From positions 190,001 to 254,000 of the forward strand of contig JAODUP010000409.1 in the NCBI GenBank assembly GCA_025642065.1: a DNA stretch of 64,000 nucleotides, in the 5' to 3' direction. The notes under the pieces were generated by a model. It was not told where the DNA came from and ran no database searches. It was given only the letters and a program-made list of their open reading frames with translations. Positions 25,506-37,989 of the stretch are shown one piece after another. Source of the DNA: Paralvinella palmiformis. Lineage: Eukaryota > Annelida > Polychaeta > Terebellida > Alvinellidae. Position 1 is the stretch's first letter. Each line of letters opens with the position of its first letter. Position numbers and translations under genes: made by a program.

Positions 25506-27129
25506 TACCACCACTTTTGTGCACACGGTATGCCCATGCCAAAATTCAAACACAGGTAGTAGTGATCTGTGATCCAAAATGGTCATAATTATGTCTCAAG
25601 TAAGCCTGTTATATCACCTATTAAAAAGTGACACTCCGTACCATACAATGTTAGAACTGAAATAACATAATATACAATGTGATTTGATTTTTTTAAACTG
25701 AATTAACTGATAAATAATACAGCAATCCTATGAAGATTTTAGTATAGTCTAGAATATGTAAGGTAATCGTGTATTGAAAGTGCAGACTTTTGATGACTTT
25801 ATTATTATTAAATGTGGGGGAAATCTGATTAAATGAAAAAAGCCTTTGAACCTTTCACAAAAGGATACTTATGATGTTAAATTGTTTTGGTATAGATACA
25901 TATTATAAATTACATGGTTTTATGATGTGTGGTGTCATGTCAGCCATATGTCGCGTTTTGCACGAAACTTATTACTCTTTCCAATTTTGAAATGTTGGCA
26001 AATGCATCTAACATACATAATAGTACAGACAACTGTGGTAGAAACAGATCATTTGAGTGTAAGTTGTCAGTGTTCAGTGTCAACATGTTGGTAATGTATA
26101 TATTTGTTGAAACAATTAGCTGGAGGAATAATTGGATTTAGATGAATTAATGCTTCATTTAGAATTACCTGGAGTGTCAGGAAAATATTATGTCAGAATA
26201 TATAGTCCATCTGGTTATATCACTGATAACTATTTAATATTTAATTGAAAAAGTACATTTTTGTCACCTCAATCTGCTAATAAGAATAATAATATTCACT
26301 GTTGTAGTTTATAGCAAAAATAGAACAGTAGGTTTATGAGTTTTGCATAATTATCATGAAATTATTATTCATAATGTTTGCAAATTATAACTAAAAGTGA
26401 TTGGTGTAAAATAATTAAGGAAATACTTGATAAAAAGGATGTGCACATCCACTGAATGGAATACAAAAAGGACAAATATATACAAGTATGTAGAAAAATA
26501 GCTAATATAAATACTAAGCAACCTCTAAAATGGCAAGCATAAATATATTTAGTAGTAATTTCCACACCCAAGTTTGTGAAATATAATGTGTCATATTTAG
26601 TTTCATACAATGCTGAACTATGATAGAATTTCAATTTAATATGTTCTAAACTATTACTATGTTCTGGTATATTTACAAATCATTATACTGGCTATTTTAT
26701 TTGACATATGACTAAAGTAGATGTAACTGAAGAAGTTTGTGTATAATTAAGATTCAGTAAATTCTCGTAAACGGAGTGTACAAAAACCGGGTATCTAATC
26801 AGGCTACAAGAAAATATAATGAGGACAACATAAGTGATGTCATTTTAGGTAAAGGCTGTACATAGTTATCAAGGCTCTGCCTTCTTATTAAAATAAAAAC
26901 ATCTGTTTCAATTGTTGTTGGTTTGTTTTTGGTGGCAATTTTGATACATGAAAGTTGGATTCTTGAAAATGTAGATCTATATATAACACATAACCCAAAA
27001 TATAATAAGTTATTCATTTCTGTAGATTCGTATTTAAACAATGAATTTTTCTTTCAGATGTAACCTATTTCCATTAACAAGAACACAACTGTACGGACAT
27101 CAAATAGATTACACTTCAAATTTAATAGA

Positions 27130-30125
27130 ATGGCTTTCCAAACACCAAATACAGGCCAAGGTATAGTAGATATATACCTTATCAGCATTATTTGTGTGTT
27201 GTGTGTGTAAATGACTTGATCATATTAAACTCGGCAGCAAGTAAGGTTCCTAGAACTCACCTATTTAAATTAGCCTATTTTAAACATTTTTAAATCATTT
27301 ACCAAGTAAGGTGCAATATATATATATCTCAAGAGGTCAACTGTAATTGTATGTTGATTATTAGAGCGTCAGAATCGCAAAATCTTGGAACAGTTGGAAG
27401 AACAGAAGAAACGCCTTCGAATGCAAACTCAAACAGCATCAGGCATCAGTAGTGCCACCACAACTGTTGGTACTACAACTAATGCTAGGTAGGAATTTTT
27501 GTAGGGTCCTCATATTAACACCTTTTTTTTATTGATTTGGGGTAGCTCCTGGTCAGGGTTAGAATCTCAGTCATAACTGTGTTTGTGAGACGGTTTTCTA
27601 GGGATTTTTCTTCTCATTTTACTTCTTAAAAATTGATAACCAAAAACTTGTCTATTCCTATCCATTCCAAATTGAAAAACGATTAACTGTTTTATACAAA
27701 ATAATGTTGTATTGTTGTTAGTCCGTAATTATTGTAGAAACATTAACAGATGAGTAGCCAGGCATTCATATTCTTTTATATCCCTTTTCTGCAGTTCTGC
27801 CTCAACAACCGTGACTGTATCTGCTGCAGTAAGTGTCTATAATCTGAAATCCTATATAGTTATATTTTTAAACTTTATATATCTATATATATATATATAT
27901 ATAGGCCAAGTTTTTCCAGTTAATATTATATAATCAGGTAATATGTAGATTACCTGAAATGTTTAGGTAATCTGTATTAAATCTCAGTTAGCAATAGACA
28001 TATTACCTGAAAATTTCAAGTAATATACATATTACCTGATTATACAGATTAACTGTAACATATATATATATATATAGCATAATAGATATATAATATCCTC
28101 AAAATTGTAATTTAGGGCTTTCCAATGGCACAGCGATTAGAACGCTGGTCTGCAAAACTCTAGGATATGAGTTTGAATCTGGCTCACACTTGTGTTCATA
28201 GGATTCATTTCTCTCAACAGATGCCTCTCAGCTAAATATCCCATGTTTGACCAGTGCTGAGGCTAAATGACTCAACTAACAATTGTGATTGGCAAAATAC
28301 TATCTTTGTAAAATTATATAAGTATTGTTCCTAAACCTTGTTAAATGTAAGCTGTAGTTAGTATTTTCCTGGAATAATAACCAGGATCCCCAATCCATCC
28401 TCTCATCTTACAGGCATATGAACAGATCCAGAACTGTTTGAGTAATCCTTTTCTTAAGTCTATCATAGTACTGATGTTATGGCATGAAATAACATTGTAA
28501 ATAATGTACATTTTTTACTTATACTTCTACAACTATGTGTAATGTGGAAATTTTACTAAATAAAGAGGATACCTGTTTCTGCGAATTACCTATTTAATAA
28601 CTAATGGCGGTAAAAAAATTGAAATGATATAATATAAATAATGATATAAAAATTACTACTAAATGAGTTATTTAATGTTATGGTAAAGTGTATAAGACGT
28701 AACCAATTCATATGATAAAGTTAACTTTTGTTTAAAGTCTTACTCTTCTATTGATAGCCTGTTGGATTTGGTAGTCAGGAGTCACAACACATGACACAAG
28801 CTCAGCGGGCTGCATTACAGGTAAAAATAAAATATCAGTAATAATAATGTATATACTGCTAGAATATAAATGTTACAAATATTAAGATGTTTTTTTTTTT
28901 ATAATGGCAAGTAAAGTGCTTCAGTGGTGCAGTGGTTAAGGTACTGCACTGTTAACCTCCAGCTTATGGGTTTGAATCCAGCTCATACCTGTGTTTGTGG
29001 GTTTTGTTTCCTTATGGAGTCATCCAGAGGCAATTGTAGGGAAAAATGCACCCGGATAAAATGGCAAAGTGAAAAATTGGAAATAATGCCACATTTTTGT
29101 ATTTTTCTTATGATTTTTTTGTAGCATATCCTATACATGTTTCTTATTTGATTTTCTTTATAATGTTTATTTTAATATTGGTTGAGGTAAAGCAAACTGT
29201 ACTTTGGGCTCAAGCTCCTGCAGGAAAATACATCAGATGGTCTTGAGCCTCTTCTGGCTTACTTTGATTCCACATACTGCAGTGGTACATGCAGAGGAAT
29301 CTGTCGACAGGTTGACGATGGACTAGACGTCATCGTCCTTTGATGCAGTCCTCCACCTGCCATGTGGAATGTGCACCAAATAACACTTGATGACGAACAG
29401 CACACAAACAATCTGTACAAGACCTTGAACTGTCGTATCGAACACTTGTGTGGGGTTTCCCATCCTTTAGTGTGGAAATTACTTCACTGGCTTAAAGCTG
29501 ATTCTGCACAAGTGAGAATCACTCTGCTCAATGCTTCTCACAGTGAACTTCCCCTTAGACTTGTAAAACCTGTCTATATGAGGCTTCTAACTTGTCTGCA
29601 TCAGTTGTTTGTAGACATGAGTGAGGATACCAATACCATTAAAGAGTTTCTTCGAGGTCCTGGTCACATCATTTGCTGGAAACCACATGCCAACTAAGTT
29701 AATGAGTAAATGTGAATGAATTAGTAAAATATAAACAAAAACCGTGGTGCAATTATTTCCCTTTTCTCACTTTGCCATTTTTTCCGGGTGCCATTTATTT
29801 CCGTATCCCTCACATGGGCCTACACCTAAATAATTGTCATCACAAGTTTTAACATTTTCTTTTGTCATCACAAAGAGGTCACTTTGTTGACAATTACACG
29901 TTTGGCATTATTTAATAATCATTTAATCATTATTAATAACAATAATCTTTTGTTAACACTGGCAATTGCCGGTTTTGTGTCCCCGGAGATGCCACAATGG
30001 AAAATAATCTTTTTGTGTCATTTCAGTTTGCAAATGCCAATTCAGTTGGTTACTTTATAAGTCAGGACTCATCATTCGGGAATCTCATACTGCCTGTCAT
30101 CCCACGACTTGAGAAAGCATCCTAG
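27130..30125 (+). CDS. INIP: SOSS complex subunit C (INIP), five coding exons
   Basis: Small nuclear subunit that joins INTS3 and the single-strand DNA-binding protein NABP/hSSB in the SOSS complex, which senses ssDNA at double-strand breaks. Coding exons: 27130-27160, 27365-27488, 27795-27828, 28758-28820, 30027-30125. All have AG/GT borders and the phases close exactly to 351 nt (116 residues plus TAG). Human INIP is about 104 residues. The N-terminal helix (QNRKILEQLEEQKKRLRMQ) and the C-terminal block (SVGYFISQDSSFGNLILP, then VIPRL) are the family hallmarks. The middle is a Ser/Thr-rich linker, longer than in vertebrates. An acceptor (tttctttcag, ending 27057) precedes 72 nt of 5' UTR in the first coding exon, so a noncoding first exon lies further upstream. 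Intact. Confidence 0.95.
27916..28060. repeat. MITE-like element with about 60-bp inverted arms
   Basis: The left arm ('ccagttaatattatataatc', then 'aggtaatatgtagattacct') is complementary with few mismatches to the right arm ending 'cagattaactgtaaca'. Each arm also holds smaller palindromes of the 'ttacctgaaattttcaggtaa' kind. It lies in INIP intron 3, flanked by TA repeats. Relatives at 9890-10010 and 23505-23556. Confidence 0.75.
28117..28290 (+). repeat. SINE-B copy in INIP intron 3
   Basis: Good copy: 'aatggcacagcgattagaac' (box A TGGCACAGCG), 'gtttgaatctggctc', 'cttgtgttcatagga', and 'gaggctaaatgactcaacta' at the 3' end. Confidence 0.75.
28918..29032 (+). repeat. SINE-B copy, 5' part, in INIP intron 4
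   Basis: 'cagtggtgcagtggttaagg', 'gtttgaatccagctc', 'acctgtgtttgtgggttttg'. It stops where the MULE-type inverted repeat begins, so the two insertions abut. Confidence 0.75.
29040..29815. mobile_element. MULE-type DNA transposon, internally deleted, with TIRs
   Basis: Left terminal repeat near 29046-29093 ('gcacccggataaaatggcaa', then 'agtgaaaaattggaaataat') and right repeat near 29744-29815 are inverted copies sharing 'gcacccgga', 'aaatggcaaagtga' and 'ggaaataat'. They enclose a transposase relic of the MULE family. It sits in intron 4 of INIP. Exact ends and the target duplication could not be fixed by eye. Confidence 0.7.
29236..29697 (+). pseudogene. MULE transposase C-terminal relic
   Basis: Frame from 29236: DGLEPLLAYFDSTYCSGTCR, a TGA stop at 29341-29343, then PPPAMWNVHQITLDDEQHTN. 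It continues with HPLVWKLLHWLKAD and ends IKEFLRGPGHI. This order (YFD.TYV.G, then WNV..T..D...TNN, then HP..WKL, then FLRG) is typical of the C-terminal third of MULE/FLYWCH-associated transposases. Only this third remains and it holds one in-frame stop. Confidence 0.75.
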
Positions 30126-30414
30126 CTATTGTATATTACCTGTCACTGGTTTATCATCATGTACAAGTGTCATTGTAAACGTTGCCTTTATTATTGATTC
30201 AATAGATTTGGTCTATGATTTGTGTGTCAAATTTAACCCTTTGAAGTTAATGAGCTGCATTTCACAACATATGTTTACTATGTGTTAATGGTGTTCTTAT
30301 TTAATAAGATAATTCTGTTTGCTCAGTATTTCTGATGTTACTGTGGTTTTTTTTAAACTATAAGGCTGTACATGCATGCATGATTGGGCTAATTACAAAC
30401 CTTCATATTCCTAG

Positions 30415-30692
30415 AATAAAGTTATTTATGAAGTTTTGGAAGAACTTAATAATACATAGAATTAATCACTATTCATTGTTATAAATTTAAATTAAATCTG
30501 TGAATGTTTATTTATTCATTTTATTGTTAATGTGTATACAAAATTTAAGTTGAGAAATGACTATGGTATGTTACAATTTATTATGAAGTAAGTAAATAAT
30601 ATGTTGAGATATGGAAAAAATATGATTTTCACTACTTTAAATGCATTTTTGAATGAACTATTGAAATGCCATGTCATTTGGCTTGAAATAAA
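30415..30692 (+). terminator. candidate INIP polyadenylation signals
   Basis: AATAAA at 30415-30420 and at 30687-30692, about 290 and 560 nt after the INIP stop codon. Either could define the 3' end; transcript data would decide. Confidence 0.4.
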
Positions 30693-30898
30693 ATGTCAAC
30701 CATCAGTTTCAATCAGATTTTCTCCATTCAGTTGTGTGTCTATTTCAAGAAACACTGTTTAAAGAATTTCAGTTGATGGTTATTTATTAGATAACTATTT
30801 CAGTGATGCTGGGTCTCAGTGAAATTTGAAGAAAACATTTTGATGATAAGAGGAAAAGTGACAGTAAGTTTAGCCCCAGTGTTGGTCTCATTTCAGAG

Positions 30899-31085
30899 TA
30901 CGCCTCCATGGTCTAGCAGTAACATGTTTGACCACAGATCATTACACCGTGTTCGAATCTCAGCGTGAGCATATCTGAAGTGTGTTTCATCTTTGACTTC
31001 GCTTCATTAACTTTGGAGGTCACTTGGCTCATTTGGCCTTCCATGTGCACAAAAGTGGTCATAAAACATCAATCATCATCATCAC
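30899..31085 (+). repeat. SINE-A copy, near full length
   Basis: 'tacgcctccatggtctagca', box B-like 'gtgttcgaatctc', 'gcatatctgaagtgtg', 'gacttcgcttcatta', 'tgtgcacaaaagtgg', 'aaacatcaatcatcatcat'. Closely matches 3249-3434. Confidence 0.8.
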
Positions 31086-31314
31086 TGGATGAAACAACTC
31101 ATAGAATATGCAACACTGGCATTTGATTCCATGACCTGAAAGTCTGGAATGCAATTCACTACTAGTTTTACAATAACAATACCCTGGTTAGAGGTGATAT
31201 TAATAAATAAGCAGAAATTTGAATCAATATGAAAACTTTTTCTCTTAAAGGCTAGTTTTCTGAAATAGCTTTTTGCTGATACACACCAGACAGAGGGAGA
31301 GATACCAGTGTCTT

Positions 31315-31371
31315 ATATTTTACTATAGTGACTATGATTTTAAACCATCGAATATAATACTGTATCTGGCT

Positions 31372-31407
<36 letters not shown>

Positions 31408-31552
31408 GCCAGATATAGTATTATATCCGATGGTTTGAAATCATCGAATATAATACTATATCTGGCTGTTTTATATATATATATATATATAAAACAGCCA
31501 GATATAGTATTATATCCGATGGCTTGAAATCATAGTCACTATAGTAAAATAT
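31315..31552. repeat. nested double-hairpin element
   Basis: Outer arms of about 62 bp (31315-31377 and 31491-31552) are inverted copies with only a few mismatches. They start 'atattttactatagtgacta'. Between them lies a second inverted pair, so the order is arm, TA array, arm', arm, TA array, arm'. The repeated core is 'aacagccagatatagtatta'. Looks like a dimeric MITE or a hairpin duplicated in tandem. No ORF of note. Confidence 0.85.
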
Positions 31553-31653
31553 ATATATATATGTTAATAATCATCAAAAATGACTAGAAACTATGGTATA
31601 CAAAATAAATATTTTGGTGAGTCTGCAAGACTTAAAATATTCTGTTAGTCACT

Positions 31654-31720
31654 TAAATAATTTTTCTAAACTGTAGTAGATAGTGACTCACTATCTACTA
31701 CAGTTTAGAAAAATTATTTA
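31654..31720. repeat. perfect 67-bp palindrome
   Basis: Two 33-nt arms, exactly complementary, around a single centre base at 31687. The central part is 'gatagtgactcactatc'. An RNA copy would fold into one uninterrupted hairpin with minimal loop. No sequence relative was seen elsewhere in the window. Confidence 0.95.
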
Positions 31721-32044
31721 TAACCGAGTTCCAGTTTATGGGTTTGAATCACTATTATGCCTATAGTTGAGCAATCATTCCTCGGCTATATCTCCCACAG
31801 AGCTGACCAGCAACAAAGCTTAACTGCAATTTCCAAATTTCTTTTGTTACCAAAATTAAATTATGTTTTACAAATCCGTTGTCTTTGGTGACAATTAAAC
31901 TGCCATCTTTATAGGGCTGGGTGTGTCACTTACTTTCTCCATCAACAAAACTTCAGTTCGTTACTTGACTTGTGCTAATTATTGTACATTCGATCAGCTT
32001 TACAGCAATCAGTTGTTAAGCACGTTCCAGTGTATGTGTATGTC

Positions 32045-34490
32045 ATCATCATCATGCTGTTGGTCGTGACAAAGACTACTTCCATCACTTGACTCTTGCT
32101 CTCCATTTATTTCTCGGCTGTGAGAGTGATATCCATGAGTCGTTTTTTATGTCTCTCAGCTTAAGGTTCTTTTGGTGGTATCTTTGAACCGGAGACGATG
32201 GCGCCCTCTCTTTCTGTGACCAGAAGACAGTTGAGAGTAGAGAACCTGCTTTGGTAGCCTGTCTGGTGACATCCTCATGAGGTGTCCAGTCTACCGCAGA
32301 TTCTTTCAGATCAGAAGATCCTCCATAGATGGCAGCCCTGTCCATTTGAGTATTTCCTTGTTTGTCACTTTGTCCGCCCAGGTTATTCTCATGATCGAAC
32401 ACAGATGTTGCATCATGAAGGCATGCAGCTTTTTACGTGTTGTCTATACACTGTTCAGGCATCGGTTCCGTATAGGAGGGTGGACAGCACAATTGCCCGG
32501 TATATCTTGCCTTTAACCCGCGTGGACACATAGTGGTTGTTCCAGAATCTCTGGCGTAGTCGGCCGAAAGATGCACTAGCCTTGGCCATCCTCCTCTGTA
32601 TTTCATCGTCAATGCACCCATTACTTGATATAATGCTTCCGAGGTAGGTGACTTCCAACAACCATCATATCAACTTCTCTTGTTCTTGTACAGTACACTG
32701 TCATCTGCGAATAGCAGCTCTCTCATTAGTATCCGAGTAGTCTTGGTCTTAGCTCTGAAGTGTGTGACGTTCAATAGGTCAGCGCTTTGTCTGGACTATG
32801 TAGACGCCATCCCCCATGTCTCGGAAAGTTTCATCGAACATTGGTGATAGGAAGAAGTAGAAGAGCATGGGTGCCAGTACACAACCTTGCTTGACCCCAG
32901 TTGTGACACTGAACGATTCCGAGACCCCCTCCAACACTAACAGTCGCCATCATTCCGGTATGTAGTGCCTTGATCATTGTTGTGAACTTTTCTGGGCAGC
33001 CATTCTTCCTCGGTAGCTGCCATAGCCCGGTCCTCCCAACTGTATCGAACGCCTTACTGAAGTCGACAAATATTTTGTACCGTGGTCGGTCCTGCTCAAT
33101 GCACTTTTCTTGTAGCTGTCGAAGACAGAATATCATATCCACGGTGCTCCGGTTTCCTCTGAAGCCACACTGTGTATCTGGAACTACTTCTGGTGTTATG
33201 TGGGTAGATAGTATTGTTGAGGAGGATCCTGGTGAAGATCTTGCCTGCTATGGAAAGAAGAGAGATTCCCCTATAGTTCTCACAGTCTGTTCGATCACCT
33301 TTCTTGTAGATGGTTACAATGCTGGTATTCTTCCATGCTTGTGGCACAGAACCCATCTCCTAGGCATTGGTGATTAGTTGGTGCAATCTGTTGTACAAAT
33401 TGTCTCCTCCGTGCTTCCATACTTCTGAAGGAATTCTATCTCCTCCAGGTGCTTTGCCATCTTTCAAGCTGGCGATTGCTCTAGCCAGCTTTTGGAATTA
33501 TTCACTCCATCTTGCCACAACTCTCTTGCTATCAGAGGTTTCCATTCCTTCTGTTAATTTCAGGTGAACAGGTCTCTTCCCTTCTTTTGGGGTCCCCACA
33601 CTTCCTTCAGTTCATTGTAGAAGCCCTTCATGTTGTTTCTGTCAGCAGCTATCTGCAGCCCCTCTGATTTACTTCCCACCAGTCTGACTTCAGTGCACGA
33701 GTGCGTTTTTGTAATAGTCTACAGGCATCATTATATGCTGCAATAGTGGATCTAGTGCTCCTGGTTTGCAAGCACTCTCTGGTGGGCTTGGTCTGTTATG
33801 CTCGTAAGAGTCTGTAGCTTCTGGTCATTGGGATCGAACCAGTCCTTTTTTATATATCTGGCTTGCCAAGATATGTCTTAGCTGTTTTGTATACGATCTG
33901 CTGCAGTGCTACCTATTCCTCGTCTGGTGTTGAGTGTTCCTTCTCCTCCCAATGGGCGAGAGCACTGTCCCTCCCCTGCTCAAGACTCTCACTATGGATG
34001 ATGGTACTTAGTTTTGCAGTTTGAGCTTGGTCGGCTTACTTGTCCCTTGCCTGTTGTGCTTTTGTCATATTCTGAAAGCCAGTTTTGACCTCAGCATCTG
34101 GTGATCGGTCCAGCAGTTAGCTCCACCCATGGCTCGGGTACTGTGGATGTCCATCTTTTCCTGACACCACCGTCACTATCAGTTCGAACTCGGAGCACAG
34201 AGCCAGTAGAAGCTAGTCATTGGAGTTGCATTTCCCAATCCCATGTTTGCCCATGACCAAGGGCCACTTGTCATTTTCTCTTCCTATCCTATCCGTGCAG
34301 TTGTACATTTCATGGAAGCTGCTAGCAAAATTTGAAACCGCTGGCTTTTGCAATTTACTAGCCGCACTCTCTCGGGGAACAAATAGAGGTCTCACACCGG
34401 CAAGAACATATCAAGACAGGGGCGAACTATTTGTTCCTGCAGTGGCTGGTCGAGAGATGTTGGGAGTTCCATACATCAATCGCCCTTGAT
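32045..34490 (-). mobile_element. non-LTR retrotransposon (LINE), endonuclease plus reverse transcriptase, decayed
   Basis: In minus-strand order: an endonuclease tail (VMGKHGIGKCNSND at about 34213-34260), then RT blocks VPQAWKNTSIVTIYKKGDRT and NYRGISLLSIAGKIFTRILL (33096-33356). Next come DMIFCLRQLQEKCIEQ and FVDFSKAFDTVGR (32831-33142), then VTYLGSIISSNGCIDDEIQR and AIVLSTLLYGTDA (32455-32661), and the C-terminal tail NLKLRDIKNDSWISL (32085-32402). Frames change and stops occur between blocks, and the 5' end is missing. The 3' end near 32045 runs into an ATG/ATC trinucleotide tail. Clade not assigned. Confidence 0.85.
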
Positions 34491-34654
34491 GCTGCCACAG
34501 TAACATGGTTTTCTGGTTAGGATTTGTTCCCTTATAAAGCCTTCGGTTCTGTCAATAACCTGTATCACAAGGCAGTGGTTTACAACTCTGAATAGCAGGG
34601 GCGTTAAACTCCCCGAGGTATTGCAACACCTGATGTACTGCGATACTTGCATAC

Positions 34655-34698
<44 letters not shown>

Positions 34699-35367
34699 AT
34701 ACGTCAGTTAGTTTGTATTTTATTCTGAATTTGAACCGTTGAATTAAAAATGAATTTACACAATAGTAAGGTGGATTATTGCTGCACTCTAACGAAACAT
34801 CGACTCATTGCTGAGGAAATACTCTTATTTACTCAAACGTGACAGCTAAAACATGACATATTCTTACCTGTTTACATTACTTAGACAACTCACATGCACC
34901 CACACCCAATTTAGCTTCCAGGATTTGATGTAATTATATGCATTGGAAAGTTAGAGATGTCATGTAACAAAGTGAATTTACTTCGTTACTTGTCCTTGTA
35001 TTTGACCGGATCTCCCTTTCCAGGTATCTGCCACATCCGATAATTAATGCTCTGCCATCTTGTTCGTAAGAACATCAGCATTAGTATACCAACATCTTAT
35101 TCTATTCTCTTTGCTCTTGGTGAGCCTCATACTCGATACACATAGTTTCCCGAAGTATCATTTTCTGTCATTCTTTTCACTTTAATCGACGGTTCTCGTT
35201 GTTGCTCTCTTTGTTGGGTTCAAATAATATTAAATAATATTACCCTTGGAGTTGATATAAGGACAACCTACATATTGCTCTTCGATGAAACGTACACGTG
35301 TATGACAAGAATATGATGAGACCAGGACGTGCTCATTGGTAGATGCATTCTGTGGTTTCAATTTATA

Positions 35368-35403
<36 letters not shown>

Positions 35404-35944
35404 TCCAGTTTACTGTATTTAAAATATTCACTTAATAGGACAGATTTCATGCGCTGTTTAACGCATGATCGCGATTAATGACGGGCGGCATGCATTTGAT
35501 ACAGTGGGCTATTCATATAATGGGAGTTATTCAACAAATTTCAACTTCACTGTTTCTTTATCAAATAAGCCCCTCAGACATTTTGCATCATGTGTGTCGC
35601 TGATATCATGATTACAGCGAAACATAATCTTTTTCGTATGAAAGCGTGCATAACTAATAATACCACCTGTTTATAGTTGTCTGACTCTTCAAAATTCTAA
35701 ACTGCTTGAACAATAGATCGGTGTGGCTATTATAATACACATTAAACATTGTCCGAATTACACGTTTTGCGGAAGATTAGTTCTACGAGTGGCATTGGTA
35801 CTCATTCTACCTTGGATAGTATTTCTGTAAAACAAATATGGTTGCATTAATGAACAATATAATGTATGTAACTTTGATAAAACTGTTTGGTAGTAAAGAG
35901 TGATCTGGCAATTTTAGTATAAATGAACTTCATTCGGTGTTTCC
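34491..35944. other. noncoding stretch
   Basis: TA/TG compound microsatellites at about 34656-34697 and 35367-35402. Nothing else recognisable. Confidence 0.55.
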
Positions 35945-37085
35945 GGTTGATGAACTCAATCGTCTATTAATATGCCAAGAAATTCGCAAGCATGTTTCTG
36001 TTGATTGTTGCCAATTTGTTTATTTGCCCAGAACCAATTAAGAACTTATTAATATTTTGATTATGACAAAATTTTAACATTAGCTGATTTGGAAATGTCA
36101 TTTGATATAATTTAAAAACAAAGGGCGACTCAATATGGAAACTTGTGGTACACCACAATTCTAATATTCTGAGAAGAATTAATTTTGTTGGTTTGAACGT
36201 ACTGGGCTCTATTTTGAAGATACATTTCAAACCATTTATTGATTATGCCATGTCCAAAATATGTATTGAGCTTACGTAAAAGTATCTTCTAACTATAATC
36301 GTGTTGAAGGCTTTATTGAAATCACAGAATGTTACCAAAGTATATTTATTAGCAGTACGGTTGTTTGTTTCTGCATAATGGTTTAACAAATGTACCATAT
36401 TAATTGGTGTTCGTATAGCAAATTATGGAAATTCAAAACTTTCATCAATTTGTTATACAATATTTATTCAACTAATTTAGAAGAGGCTGATAAAAGATTG
36501 ACAAAATAATTGTTCATTTGAAATGGATCAGAAGTGATATGAATGGAAATCATATTATTGTTTCATGTTTGATTAATTCAATTCTAATTTATACTTATAG
36601 CAATTTTGCATGGTTTTACGTTTTAATTTAAAGAATAAGCTTACATATATGGGGTTTTTAATTTATATATCTGTTGATTTACAAATTTTTTGCTGAGTAA
36701 TTTAGTTTTTTCCGAGATGAAGTCAATAGCCCAGCTAACATCCCGAATTCCCTCTTTATTGATTCAGTGCTATGTGTAGCTGCTCTTGAAAGAAATAATA
36801 ACCCAAACGCCTCCTCTTATTGTTAAATAACTACGTTACAGGCTTCAATGGGACAGGCTAAATTTGTTATTTGTAATATAGAAAGTTCCAAAATGGTCCC
36901 CGGATTATATACGATAATTCCCGAAAGGGAACTTGCCGTGATATTATTTGTAAACATGTAATCAATAAGCGAAACAGTCGATGTACATATTCTAATTGGT
37001 TTTAAAATTAAAGGCAAAAACTAGAATCTACGTGAAAACATTCTATCCTGATTTATTTTTGCCACCGAGGGAAAACTGTTGAACT
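35945..37085 (-). mobile_element. second, more decayed LINE relic (jockey/CR1-like)
   Basis: On the minus strand: RICTSTVSLIDYMFTNN (complement of about 36940-36990), the typical linker after the endonuclease. Then LLSASSKLVE and NKLMKVLNFHNLLYEHQL, then VTFCDFNKAFNTI, the DxSKAFDTV block of RT. Last is NWFWANKQIGNNQQK, matching the WFxANKLSLN block. Many stops and small indels; clearly dead. Confidence 0.7.
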
Positions 37086-37516
37086 TTGACAGTTAGAAGA
37101 CCATAGTCATATATATTCGGTGATTTAATAAAAATAATATTATTTGATATAGCGCTTTATTTAACTTGAATTAAGGCGCTTTACATTTAAAACACAATTA
37201 AAACATATTCTGAGCTGATATACAACACCGACACATTTTATACCTAAATAAACTGGTATGTGTATTGTAAATAGGCTAATTTTAATAAGCAGGTTTTAAG
37301 AACCTTACAAAAATTTCTTTACTTGTGTATGACTCTGGTACTAGCAAAATTCAAGAGCGACTTCTAACCCGATTTGACATTATAATGATTTGTACAGGTA
37401 TGCTAAAACAGGTTATAGAACTAAACGTACGTACGCGACTAAGTCAAAATGTAAATCTTGCTATTATGAAGCCACTTTTCAGAACGAGGTAAGCGAAAAT
37501 GGATTAAGAAATCTGC

Positions 37517-37558
37517 AAAGATAATGAAGCGAAGTGAAAGATGAAACATCCACCAGTA
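37517..37558 (-). repeat. SINE-A fragment, antisense
   Basis: Complement contains 'gatgtttcatctttcacttc' then 'gcttcattatc', the SINE-A body. Confidence 0.55.
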
Positions 37559-37989
37559 TGCCAGTATTATTCATAAGGCTGACTAGGCTGAAACCTAGGG
37601 GCGCCGCGCTGACTGTCATTTGTTGGTGGGTGGTGGATTGAGGCACTGTTACTATCGCCCTAATGCCCCACTGGTTAAATGGCACTTTGCCATTCTAAAT
37701 AGACTAATGATTCTCTACAAAACTCAGCGTATTTAAGATACATCGAGTTATCGCCAATCAATTTGGATATGAAATATTATATCTTTAAACAGCAACAACA
37801 AGAACATTATAAATCTTAAAAAATAACAACAACAAACCGTACTAGAGCTAATAGGTATGTTTTTTGTTGTGATCATTGATGTAAACTGTTAACAATGCGG
37901 AAGAAAGACATAATTCGGTGTCGCTTAATTTATGGATGATAATTATGTCATTCAACTGAATACTTATGGCCAGTGGACTAGCTCTCTGT

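Noticed and set aside
32277..33567. Plus-strand frames across the LINE
   Set aside because: Antisense shadows of the reverse transcriptase on the minus strand.
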